Positions 1 to 7,283 of a stretch of 15,696 nucleotides of DNA are shown piece by piece (within the stretch, counting starts at the first letter, position 1; every line of letters starts with the position of its first letter). This stretch comes from Syntrophomonadaceae bacterium (GTDB lineage: Bacteria > Bacillota > Dethiobacteria > SKNC01), in the NCBI GenBank assembly GCA_003555415.1, contig PWHX01000022.1, positions 1 through 15,696 of the forward strand. The letters run 5' to 3'. The notes beneath the pieces are model-generated. The model did not search any database, was not told the DNA's origin, and saw only the letters and a list, made by a program, of their open reading frames with translations. Position numbers and translations under genes: made by a program.

Positions 1-8
1 ACCTCCTA
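1..8 (-). promoter_or_regulatory. Ribosome binding site of a divergent gene lying left of the window
   Basis: Read on the minus strand, the first eight bases are TAGGAGGT, a near-perfect Shine-Dalgarno. A start codon would fall a few bases outside the window, so a gene probably runs leftward from here, divergent from the metal transporter operon. The product cannot be seen. The shared 283-base spacer would then carry control signals for both directions. Confidence 0.45.
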
Positions 9-135
9 AACACGCTTATTTATTAAAATATGCAGGAGTGATTTTAATCATGACAATTCGACATATTTATTTTTATTTTAGTAGACAAACACCAAAATGG
101 ACCTGTATTAATATAAATATTATTAGTTGGAATTT

Positions 136-164
136 AGTCGCAGTTAACTTTATTAACCGCGACT
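136..164. promoter_or_regulatory. Imperfect palindrome, possible operator for the metal transporter operon
   Basis: Arms AGTCGC-a-GTTAA (136-147) and TTAAC-c-GCGACT (153-164) pair perfectly apart from one internal mismatch, around a five-base centre (148-152). No T-run follows, so it is not a terminator. A possible promoter (TTGGAA at 127-132, 16-base gap, TTTATT at 149-154) would place the -10 box inside the palindrome, the usual geometry for a repressor operator. I do not recognise it as a Fur, Zur or MntR consensus. An RNA hairpin in the leader is the alternative. The palindrome is certain; the role is inferred. Confidence 0.4.
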
Positions 165-205
165 CTAACACTACAGCAAAAGATTGATTATTTCTATGCA
201 TTGCT

Positions 206-253
206 AAGCACTGGGGACGGTGGCATTCAAAACGTCTCTATGGCATGGTGCTT
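206..253. repeat. Nested inverted repeat in the transporter leader
   Basis: AAGCAC (206-211) pairs with GTGCTT (248-253). Inside it GGGACG (214-219) pairs with CGTCTC (233-238) with one G-U pair. The pentamer GGCAT occurs twice (222-226 and 242-246, approximately). A TATAAT hexamer at 254-259 follows immediately but has no good -35 partner. The element sits just before the ribosome site of the first transporter gene, so it could affect expression, or it could be a decayed dispersed repeat: the GGGGACGGT string resembles repeats I recall from other Clostridia, from memory only. Confidence 0.3.
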
Positions 254-283
254 TATAATTAAACTATTCTAGGAGGAATAAAA

Positions 284-1039
284 ATGGACCCGGTTGTTAA
301 AGTAAGTGATTTATCTGTTTCTTATAATGGAAAGAATGTCTTTGAAGATATTTCTCTTTCTGTTTACCCCCGTCAGCTGGTAGGTATTATTGGACCTAAT
401 GGTGCGGGAAAATCTACTTTAATTAAAGCAATTATGGGTTTAACTTACGTTAATGAAGGTCAAATTGAAGTTATGAAAAAGCCTGTTGAAAAAGTTCGCA
501 AGCATATTTCTTATGTCCCTCAAAGAAATACTATAGACTTAGATTTTCCGGTATTGGTTGAGGATGTTGTTAGTATGGGCCGTTACCCTCATTTATCATG
601 GTGGGGGCTTTTAACAGCCAAAGACCGTCAAATAGTGAAAAAAAGTTTAAAGCAAGTTGGTATGTATGAATATCGCAGGAGGCAGATAGGCCAGCTTTCC
701 GGTGGTCAGCAGCAAAGAGTTTTTCTTGCCCGGGCATTGGCCCAGGAAGCTGAGCTGTTTTTCCTGGATGAGCCTTTTGCTGGGATAGATATTGCTTCTG
801 AGAATATGATAATGGATATTTTAAGAAATCTGAGAGACCAAGGGAAAACATTGTTTGTGGTTCACCATGATTTAAGTAAGGCTGGCAGCTATTTTGACAG
901 CTTAATACTTTTGAATAATAAGCTTATTGCCTATGGAAAGAAAGAGGATGTATTTCAAGTCAACTGCCTGAAAGAGGCTTATGACGGGCAGGTAACAAAT
1001 ATCTCCGAGAAAAATAATTTCGTGGTGGTGAACGGATAA
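284..1039 (+). CDS. Metal (Mn/Zn/Fe) ABC importer, ATP-binding protein
   Basis: This is the cytoplasmic ATPase that powers metal ion uptake with the permease and lipoprotein encoded next to it. The 251-residue protein has Walker A GPNGAGKST at 37-45, a Q-loop near residue 80 (VPQR), the signature LSGGQQQR at 138-145, Walker B LFFLDEP at 158-164 and the switch histidine in VVHHD (about 195). Length and motif order match the ZnuC/MntB branch. The start is supported by AGGAGG at 271-276, seven bases upstream. Its TAA stop overlaps the permease ATG by one base (TAATG), so the two are probably translationally coupled. The ATPase alone does not show which metal is carried; the lipoprotein ligands lean towards manganese. 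Confidence 0.93.
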   Translation: MDPVVKVSDLSVSYNGKNVFEDISLSVYPRQLVGIIGPNGAGKSTLIKAIMGLTYVNEGQIEVMKKPVEKVRKHISYVPQRNTIDLDFPVLVEDVVSMGRYPHLSWWGLLTAKDRQIVKKSLKQVGMYEYRRRQIGQLSGGQQQRVFLARALAQEAELFFLDEPFAGIDIASENMIMDILRNLRDQGKTLFVVHHDLSKAGSYFDSLILLNNKLIAYGKKEDVFQVNCLKEAYDGQVTNISEKNNFVVVNG

Positions 1040-1920
1040 TGGGAAGCATAGGTTATTTTATTGATTCGCTTTATGCTTATCAGTATTTACAAAACGCTAT
1101 GATTGCGGCAGTACTGGTGGGAATAGTTTGCGGCGTGATTGGTTGCTTCATTATTTTAAGGGGAATGGCTTTAATGGGTGATGCTATATCCCATGCTGTG
1201 CTGCCTGGTGTAGCTGTAGCTTACATGTTAGGTTTTAGTTTTTTTATAGGTGCGGTTTTTACTGGTGTTCTAACGGCTTTAGGGATAGGTTATATATCCC
1301 AAAACAGCAGGATTAAAGATGATTCTGCAATAGGCATTATGTTTACGGCAGCTTTTGCCTTAGGTGTAATATTAATAACCTTGAGGAGGGGTACCGGAGT
1401 AGACCTCTGGCATATTTTATTCGGTAATGTTCTAGCCGTATCCCAGGCAGATCTATGGATGACTTTTTGGATAGGAATATTGGTTTTGATATCTGTTTTT
1501 CTTTTTTATAAACAACTCTTGTTAAGTACCTTTGATCCTGTTATGGCTGTAGCTGTTGGTTTGCCTACCAGGTTAATTCACTACTCATTAATGCTCCTGC
1601 TATCCCTGGTTACCGTTGCTTCATTAAAAACAGTAGGTATTGTACTGGTAGTTGCTATGCTGGTTACGCCGGGTTCTACCGCTTATTTGCTGACCAACCG
1701 CTTGCCGGTAATGTTATTTTTGGCAGCAGTATTTGGTGTTTTTTCTTCCATAACAGGAGTATATTTTTCTTATATTTACGATTTTGCTACAGGCGCCTCT
1801 ATAGTAGTTGTAGCTTCTATTTTATTCGCTCTAAGTTTTATATATTCACATAAACAAAGTTTTTTAACAAGGTTTTTCCGGACTGGAAAAGTCCAGGAGA
1901 AGGCTAAATTAATAAATTAG
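1039..1920 (+). CDS. Metal ABC importer, ABC-3 family permease
   Basis: This integral membrane subunit forms the metal channel. It has 293 residues, nearly all hydrophobic, with roughly eight or nine membrane segments beginning at about residues 20-40. The family signature GDAISHAVLPG is at 47-57, after the first helix, and the late segment with VGIVLVVAMLVTPGSTAYLL is also typical of ZnuB/MntC-type permeases. It starts one base inside the ATPase stop codon, with only a weak GGTGG upstream, so coupling probably drives its translation. The lipoprotein gene follows after 15 bases. The charged C-terminal tail is short and no histidine-rich loop is present. Family assignment is firm; the metal is not determined. 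Confidence 0.93.
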   Translation: MGSIGYFIDSLYAYQYLQNAMIAAVLVGIVCGVIGCFIILRGMALMGDAISHAVLPGVAVAYMLGFSFFIGAVFTGVLTALGIGYISQNSRIKDDSAIGIMFTAAFALGVILITLRRGTGVDLWHILFGNVLAVSQADLWMTFWIGILVLISVFLFYKQLLLSTFDPVMAVAVGLPTRLIHYSLMLLLSLVTVASLKTVGIVLVVAMLVTPGSTAYLLTNRLPVMLFLAAVFGVFSSITGVYFSYIYDFATGASIVVVASILFALSFIYSHKQSFLTRFFRTGKVQEKAKLIN

Positions 1921-1935
1921 AATGGAGGAAGAAGT

Positions 1936-2847
1936 ATGTTAAGAAAAAAAATTGTTTTTATGGGAGCAATTCTCATCCTTTTAGTCGGATTGTTCTCAAC
2001 AGGATGCGGAGACCAGGAATTTCAGGATGCAACTAAACTAAGTGATTTAGAAGTTGTAACCAGTATTTCTATCCTGGCAGACATCACGGAAAACATTATA
2101 GGTCAGAGGGGTAGTGTAGATTATATAGTGTCTACCGGTGATAACCCCGAAGATTATGAGCTTTTACCCGGTGAAATTCAAATGGTAAACTATGCTGATG
2201 TCTTTTTTATTAACGGTATGGGCTTAGAAATGATGATGGAAGAAGCTTTAGGCAATATTACTGATACTCCAGTTGTACATGTAACAGAAGGGATTGAACC
2301 GATTCCCCTGGAAGGTGATGACGCACCAGATCCTCATGCCTGGCTTGACGTAAAGCTAATATTTTCTTATATTGATAACATCGCGGATAAATTAATCCAG
2401 CTAGATCCCGACGGAGAAAATGAATACAGGGAAAATGCGGAAAATTATAAAGATGAGTTAAAAGAATTAGATGGTTGGATTAAAGAACAGGTAAAAGATA
2501 TTCCGGAAAAAAACCGGGTTATTGTAGTCAGCGAAAATGCTTACAAATACTTCGGCGAAGCCTATGGATTTCAAACGGAAGGTATTTGGGAGTTAAATTC
2601 CCATGAAGAGGGAACGCCTAAACAAATTTCCCGTATAGTTGATTTAGTTAAGGAAAAAGAATTACCCGCCGTGTTTGTAGAAACTACTATAGATAGAAGG
2701 TATATGGGCACTATCTCTGCAGAGACGGGAGCACCTATTTCCGGGGAAGTTTACACTGATGCCCTGGGAAGTCCGGGAAGTGGAGCTGATACCTATATCG
2801 AGATGATGGAACATAATGTAAAAGTATTTAAAGAAGGTTTGCGGTAG
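1936..2847 (+). CDS. Metal-binding lipoprotein of the ABC importer (cluster A-I)
   Basis: This is the extracytoplasmic receptor that captures the metal and delivers it to the permease. The 303-residue precursor has a charged N-terminus, a hydrophobic stretch at 6-22 and a lipobox-like STGC with the lipidated cysteine at 24. By mental alignment with PsaA/MntC, ligands are His134 (DPHAW), Glu200 (VVSEN, the Mn-type choice where Zn-type proteins have His) and Asp275 (VYTDA). The first ligand, normally His in DPHxYE, is Glu72 here (NPEDYE). There is no histidine-rich loop, unlike many ZnuA proteins. GGAGG lies at about 1923-1927 before the ATG. Mn is my best guess, with iron or zinc possible. Confidence 0.9.
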   Translation: MLRKKIVFMGAILILLVGLFSTGCGDQEFQDATKLSDLEVVTSISILADITENIIGQRGSVDYIVSTGDNPEDYELLPGEIQMVNYADVFFINGMGLEMMMEEALGNITDTPVVHVTEGIEPIPLEGDDAPDPHAWLDVKLIFSYIDNIADKLIQLDPDGENEYRENAENYKDELKELDGWIKEQVKDIPEKNRVIVVSENAYKYFGEAYGFQTEGIWELNSHEEGTPKQISRIVDLVKEKELPAVFVETTIDRRYMGTISAETGAPISGEVYTDALGSPGSGADTYIEMMEHNVKVFKEGLR

Positions 2848-2994
2848 AATTCAGAGACGTTATGCAGATAAGTTTATCTTTTCGATTAAAAACTTTTCCT
2901 TATTGGAATAAGTTAAACAGGAAATTTAAAAATAAATCAGAATTAAATAATAGATAGTTAAGAATAGTTCCGTAAAATTTCGGAGGGAAAAGCA

Positions 2995-3717
2995 ATGATC
3001 CAGGTAAAAAATTTATATAAAAGGTATGGCGGGGTTACGGCAATAGATGACATAACCTTTTCCATAAGAAAAGGAGAAATATTTGGTTTGCTGGGCCCTA
3101 ATGGAGCCGGTAAAACTACTACCTTGAGAGTTTTGTCTACTGTTTTAAAGCCTGACCGGGGTCAGATTAGAATTGGAGGTTATTCGGTCTTAGATGAATC
3201 TCAAAAGGTGAGGGAAATCATAGGAGTATGTCCCCAGGAAATAGCTTTATATCCCGAGCTTACAGCTCGGGATAATCTTATCTTTTTTGCCCTTATGGGG
3301 GGACATAAAAAAGCTGAAGCCAAAAAAAAATCAAAGGAAATATTAACAGAAATAGGACTGGAAAATAAGGGGGATGAAAAGGTTATCAGTTTATCTGGCG
3401 GTATGAAAAGACGCCTTAACCTTGCTGTATCTATCATACACGAACCCCTTGCCCTTTTTATGGACGAGCCAACAGTGGGCATAGACCCTAAATCTAGAGC
3501 CGCCATATTTGAAATTTTAAACAGGTTTAAAAAAAAGGGGGTAACCATAGTATATACAACCCACTACATGGAGGAAGCAGAAAGACTCTGTGACAGGGTA
3601 GCCATAATGAATAACGGTCATATAATAGCTCTGGAATCCCCCCATTCTCTAAAGAAAAAATTTAACCCTTTAGGACAGATATCTTTTGAAGAAATTTTCT
3701 TAGAATTAACCCGGTAA
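2995..3717 (+). CDS. ABC-2 type exporter, ATP-binding protein
   Basis: This cytoplasmic ATPase has 240 residues and belongs to the DrrA/NatA-like exporter group. Walker A GPNGAGKTT is at 34-42, a Q-loop (CPQE) near 79-82, the signature LSGGMKRR at 133-140, Walker B LALFMDEP at 152-159 and the switch histidine at 190 (YTTH). The LSGGMKRRL form and the short length, without the C-terminal extension of some relatives, are usual for ABC-2 systems. GGAGGG lies about seven bases before the ATG. The two following genes encode its membrane partners, 14 bases and about 1.3 kb downstream. The exported substrate (drug, sodium, peptide, lipid) cannot be told from sequence. Confidence 0.92.
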   Translation: MIQVKNLYKRYGGVTAIDDITFSIRKGEIFGLLGPNGAGKTTTLRVLSTVLKPDRGQIRIGGYSVLDESQKVREIIGVCPQEIALYPELTARDNLIFFALMGGHKKAEAKKKSKEILTEIGLENKGDEKVISLSGGMKRRLNLAVSIIHEPLALFMDEPTVGIDPKSRAAIFEILNRFKKKGVTIVYTTHYMEEAERLCDRVAIMNNGHIIALESPHSLKKKFNPLGQISFEEIFLELTR

Positions 3718-3731
3718 ATGGAGAGTTACAG

Positions 3732-4910
3732 ATGAAAATAATATTTTTGGCGTTTAAAGACCTGAAAATTTTACTTTCCAACAAAAGAGAATTATCTTTG
3801 CATATTTTTTTCCCGGTAATCGTTGTGTTGCTGGTAATATCCCTTTTTGGGGGAAAACCTGCTCTTTATGGTGAAGCTTTTTTTATAGATCAGGACGGCG
3901 GTTTACCGGCCAGGAATTTTATAAATAGAATCGAAGAAGTAAGAGGTTTAAAAGTCTTTATTATAGATGAGGAACAAGCCGCCAGAAAGCTAGAGCGCTC
4001 AGACATACTAATGGTTACAGAAATACCTTCTGATTTTTCGGAAAAAATAACTGAGGGACAATCTCCCCAGTTAAACGTATGGCAGAGGGGTTCCGGGGGA
4101 GATACAGGACAGATGTTACTTTCCCTAAACCGTTCTGTTATAGCAGAGATGATGGGAGAAGTCCAGATGACTTTTCTGGTTAAGGATTTTGCGGAAGACT
4201 CTCCTCACTTTCAGGAAGAAAAAGAATTAGAAGCTTTTATGGATAGTTTTTTCAGGGCCTCCCTTTGGAATCCCGGCACAATAATAACAGAAAGGGTAAT
4301 TGATGATCAAAAGGAAATGGCTGTTTTTTTCCTTCCCGGGATTATTACACTATTTTTAATTTTCTCTATAACTTTTAGCGCTCAAATTTTTGTTGAAGAA
4401 AAAAATCAGAAAATCTTAGAGAGACTTTCGTCTTCAGGTTTATCCAAGGGGGAAATACTTGGAGGTAAAGTACTGGGCAACGTTTTTAAAGGAACTTTTC
4501 AGCTTTTGATATTACTTGTAATTACTTGGCTTTTATTAAACCCTTTTACACCCTTAACTTTTTTTAAAACATTCATATTTTCTTTGTTGGTAATAACATC
4601 CATAAGCCTTATCAGTGTTTTTATAGGCTGTATCTCCCGGAAGCCGGAACAGGCCCTTTGGGCTTCAGTCATTATATCCCTGGTAAATTCAGCCATGGGG
4701 AATACTTTTGCTTTTCCCCGGGAGGAAGGCACAATAATAGAGATAATCAACTTCTTTACAGTTAGCTTTTACGCCAACCGGGGTTTGCGCAGCTTAATAA
4801 TTCAAGGGGGGTCCTTATCTGGTTTAGTTATGGAAATGTTGGCGCTGGCTTTCATAGCCCTGATATTTTTGGTAATATGCTTATACATTTTTTCATCTGC
4901 AGATAGTTAA
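3732..4910 (+). CDS. ABC-2 type exporter, permease subunit 1
   Basis: This 392-residue membrane protein has the ABC-2 (YhaP/NatB-like) layout: a first helix at about 23-40, a large extracytoplasmic domain at about 41-195, then five hydrophobic segments from about 197 to 388. The conserved cytoplasmic coupling region EEKNQKILERL is at 222-232 and continues to GGKVLG at 244-249. Start ATG 3732 follows GGAGAG by about seven bases. The next gene encodes a similar protein of almost equal length, so the transporter probably works as a heterodimer over two copies of the preceding ATPase. The substrate is unknown. Confidence 0.88.
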   Translation: MKIIFLAFKDLKILLSNKRELSLHIFFPVIVVLLVISLFGGKPALYGEAFFIDQDGGLPARNFINRIEEVRGLKVFIIDEEQAARKLERSDILMVTEIPSDFSEKITEGQSPQLNVWQRGSGGDTGQMLLSLNRSVIAEMMGEVQMTFLVKDFAEDSPHFQEEKELEAFMDSFFRASLWNPGTIITERVIDDQKEMAVFFLPGIITLFLIFSITFSAQIFVEEKNQKILERLSSSGLSKGEILGGKVLGNVFKGTFQLLILLVITWLLLNPFTPLTFFKTFIFSLLVITSISLISVFIGCISRKPEQALWASVIISLVNSAMGNTFAFPREEGTIIEIINFFTVSFYANRGLRSLIIQGGSLSGLVMEMLALAFIALIFLVICLYIFSSADS

Positions 4911-4985
4911 ATTTATTAATAAAGGGGGCAGGGCCTGGTTTGCTTATTTGGTTAGATTATTATAACGGCAACCGGGTTATAAATA

Positions 4986-6173
4986 TTGAAGGAAATAGTA
5001 TATTTAGTAGGAAAAGACCTGAAAAATTTCATAACGGATGCCAGAAGTTTGTTCCTGGCTCTTTTGTTTCCTTTAATACTAGTTTTTATGGTAGTTTATG
5101 TTTACCCCTCTGGAGGGGAAGAGGATAGGGGGAAGTTTACTTTTGGCCTGGTTTCCCAAGAAGATGAAGAAGGCGTTAGTCGGGAAATGATAACATTTTT
5201 AGAGAAAGTAAAGAGTATCCCCCTGCAAAGCTTTAACTTTGAGGAGGCTTACCAAAGACTACAGGAGGAAAAGATAGAGGCTTTTCTATTTTTCCCTTCA
5301 GATTTTACTTCCAGGTTATACAGTGGGGAAAATACAGTAATAGAAGTTTACACAAATCCTGAAAATGTTAAAGGACGTTTGGCTGCCCTGAGACTGGGGC
5401 AGGGGCTGGCCAATCAAATATCATATGCCCAAAGCAGCTTTGAATTAGTAAAAAGGCAAAAAGGAATAAGCATAGAGGAGTTAGCAGAAAGAGTAAGGCA
5501 TGGGGAAGATTTTCAGGTTATCCCCAGTTTAGTAGAGCCGGTTAGTATGAATTTTCACAATATAGGCCCTTTAGTTCCTCTTAACCGGGTAAACTGGGCG
5601 CTTCCTGCTTTTTTTACCATGTTTGTTTTTTTAGCCTCTTCCCTGGGAGCGGTGGACTTAGTAAAGGAAAAAGAGCACCGCATACTGGAAAGATTAGCAG
5701 TAAGGGGTACCACTAAAGGGATTATTTTAGGGGCAAAATTTTTTAGCAGCTTTATAAAGGGAATGGTTCAGATTATATTTTTATGGGGTGCTGGTATTTT
5801 TATTTTTAACCTTTACCCGGGGTCTTCCCTGTTTGCCCTGTTTTTTCTTTCAGCATTATTTGTGGCCGTGGCTTCAGCCTTTTCTTTATATATAGTTTCT
5901 ACAGCATCAAATTCCTCCTTTGCCTTTTCCTTGGGAGTAATCTCTTCACTAATTATGGCACCCCTGGGCGGGTGTTGGTGGCCTGTGTATCTGATGCCTC
6001 CCTGGATGAGTTTACTTGGAAGGTTGACGCCGCATTATTGGGCTAATTCAGCTTTTAGCAAGCTGTTAATCTCCGGGGGAGATCTTGAAGCTATAGCTAT
6101 AGAATTAACTACGCTGTTAATTTTTGTTATAGCCTTATATTTTTATTCTGTTAAGAAATTTGACTATGTATAA
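4986..6173 (+). CDS. ABC-2 type exporter, permease subunit 2
   Basis: This 395-residue protein is a paralogue of permease subunit 1, with the same plan: N-terminal MKEIVYLVGKDLKNF, a helix at about 22-40, an extracytoplasmic domain at 41-200, then about five helices. The coupling region EKEHRILERLAVRG is at 228-241. The only sensible start is TTG at 4986: an in-frame TAA lies just before it at 4980-4982, and the N-terminus it gives fits the family. The ribosome site there is very weak. A much better site (AGGGGGCAGG, 4923-4932) lies far upstream, in front of a TTG in another frame. No terminator follows before the next small gene. Confidence 0.86.
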   Translation: MKEIVYLVGKDLKNFITDARSLFLALLFPLILVFMVVYVYPSGGEEDRGKFTFGLVSQEDEEGVSREMITFLEKVKSIPLQSFNFEEAYQRLQEEKIEAFLFFPSDFTSRLYSGENTVIEVYTNPENVKGRLAALRLGQGLANQISYAQSSFELVKRQKGISIEELAERVRHGEDFQVIPSLVEPVSMNFHNIGPLVPLNRVNWALPAFFTMFVFLASSLGAVDLVKEKEHRILERLAVRGTTKGIILGAKFFSSFIKGMVQIIFLWGAGIFIFNLYPGSSLFALFFLSALFVAVASAFSLYIVSTASNSSFAFSLGVISSLIMAPLGGCWWPVYLMPPWMSLLGRLTPHYWANSAFSKLLISGGDLEAIAIELTTLLIFVIALYFYSVKKFDYV

Positions 6174-6308
6174 CAAAATTATAAGAGTGGGTAAATAAAA
6201 ACATTATGTTGACTATTAAAAATGATTTATTAAGCAGTTCTTTTACTGCTAATTGATTACAACTATATTGTACTAGGGGGTGTTGAGTAGGGAGAACCTA
6301 CATAAAAG

Positions 6309-6662
6309 ATGCCTGAGATGTTAATGGAGCATGTATTTCTATTACTTTTTGGTGCCGGACTGATCATTTTTATATACCAGATTGTTAAAAAAACTATTAG
6401 AGGGTTAATTTACCCTATTATTTCTTTTGAAGGTGAAGTTATTAGTCGGAGTTATAAAACAAAGGTAATTGAAGAGGATGATGGAACAGAAAGAATAGAA
6501 GAAAAATATGGTTTAGAAATACGTATGCCTGACGGTAGCAAAAGGAATTTTTCAGTGAACAAAAAGCTATATAATTCTGTAAAAGAAGGGGATTATGTAA
6601 GCAAAGAAAAGGGTAGCTTAAAGTTAAAGAAGGTGCCCCGTAAAAAGAATGTAAAAAAATAG
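6309..6662 (+). CDS. Membrane-anchored DUF2500-like protein of unknown function
   Basis: This 117-residue protein has one hydrophobic helix at about residues 8-25, then a basic stretch, then a soluble beta-rich domain (about 40-105) and a lysine-rich tail. The segment from GEVISRS through the repeated charged residues to NKKLYNSVKEGDYVSKEKG resembles DUF2500/DUF7489-type small domains, where a strand pair leads to a Y..L..GD.G motif; I make that match from memory and hold it loosely. The function is unknown. Three in-frame ATGs (6309, 6318, 6324) are close together and the nearest purine-rich site (AGGGAG, about 6289-6294) is somewhat distant, so the start may be up to five codons off. A strong terminator follows at 6683. 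Confidence 0.6.
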   Translation: MPEMLMEHVFLLLFGAGLIIFIYQIVKKTIRGLIYPIISFEGEVISRSYKTKVIEEDDGTERIEEKYGLEIRMPDGSKRNFSVNKKLYNSVKEGDYVSKEKGSLKLKKVPRKKNVKK

Positions 6663-6682
6663 TCAGCGCAGAACTATTTACC

Positions 6683-6713
6683 TTAAAGACCTGGAAAGGT
6701 CTTTAATTTTTTT
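6683..6713 (+). terminator. Rho-independent terminator
   Basis: TTAAAGACC (6683-6691) pairs with GGTCTTTAA (6698-6706) around a six-base loop and is followed by seven Ts (6707-6713). It ends transcription from the 6309 gene, and possibly from the exporter operon before it. Confidence 0.85.
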
Positions 6714-6783
6714 ATTTCTTTTTTTAATATTTTATTATGTTGTGGGAAAAATACGGTTAAAAGACTTAAAGGAGGTAATAAAG

Positions 6784-7242
6784 ATGGATCGATTAAGAAC
6801 CGGTATTTTAGCGGGTTTGGCTGCTGGTGTAATTATGGGCATTGTTTCATTTCTGTTTTATCAGACAGGTATATTTGATTTAAATCCTTTCACAGTTATG
6901 AGCAGATTGTTTTTAACTGAAGAAATGGCTGTTACCGGCACAGGCTTGTTTGTAGGTTTATTAGCTCACCTGGTGGTAACTGCTCTTTTTGGAGTAGTTT
7001 TTACTTTTTTATTAGAAAGCAGGGAAAATGCTCTTTACTGGGGCCTGGTTTATGGAACAGCCTTATATTTTATTAATGCTGGACTACTGGGTCCTGCGCT
7101 GGGCCTATTCCCTCCACTATGGCAGGTAGATTTCCCAAATAACATAGGTGCCCTGGTAACCAGGCTTATTTTTGGTGTAGTTCTGGGGTATTTAGTAGCC
7201 CTATGGCTGCAGGAACCTGTACAGGAAGCAGAAGAACATTAA
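6784..7242 (+). CDS. Four-helix membrane protein of unknown function
   Basis: This 152-residue protein is almost entirely hydrophobic. It has four likely membrane helices at about 5-26, 52-77, 82-107 and 118-142, and a short acidic tail (QEPVQEAEEH). I do not recognise the family; it resembles small conserved bacterial membrane proteins of the DUF1440/DUF6789 kind only in general layout. The start is ATG 6784, fixed by a perfect AAAGGAGG about seven bases upstream. A GTG 14 codons earlier (6742) is in frame but has no ribosome site and would place a charged peptide before the first helix. It lies between two terminators, so it is probably a single-gene unit. Confidence 0.72.
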   Translation: MDRLRTGILAGLAAGVIMGIVSFLFYQTGIFDLNPFTVMSRLFLTEEMAVTGTGLFVGLLAHLVVTALFGVVFTFLLESRENALYWGLVYGTALYFINAGLLGPALGLFPPLWQVDFPNNIGALVTRLIFGVVLGYLVALWLQEPVQEAEEH

Positions 7243-7252
7243 TTTAAGTGTT

Positions 7253-7283
7253 AAAAATCCTCAGATCTTTCTGAGGATTTTTT
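7253..7283. terminator. Bidirectional rho-independent terminator
   Basis: AAAAATCCTCAG (7253-7264) pairs perfectly with CTGAGGATTTTT (7271-7282) around a six-base loop. A T-run follows on the plus strand, and the A-run at its left gives Ts on the minus strand, so it serves both the plus gene ending at 7242 and the minus gene ending at 7284. Confidence 0.88.

Noticed and set aside
1..283. tRNA, CRISPR repeat or insertion sequence end in the left leader
   Set aside because: There is no cloverleaf, no regularly spaced repeat and no transposase frame; only the two inverted repeats reported above.
2848..2994. Promoter or terminator between the metal importer and the ABC-2 exporter
   Set aside because: TTGGAA at 2903 has no good -10 partner, and GATAAGTTTATC is too short a hairpin with no proper T-run. 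The gap is AT-rich with nothing I can support except the ribosome site of the next gene.
4940..5128. 62-codon frame starting at TTG after a good ribosome site
   Set aside because: Most of it overlaps the permease in another frame, and its product looks random. I kept only the possible coupling role as a finding and do not call it a gene.
6742..6783. GTG start adding 14 residues to the four-helix membrane protein
   Set aside because: It has no ribosome site, while AAAGGAGG sits correctly before ATG 6784.
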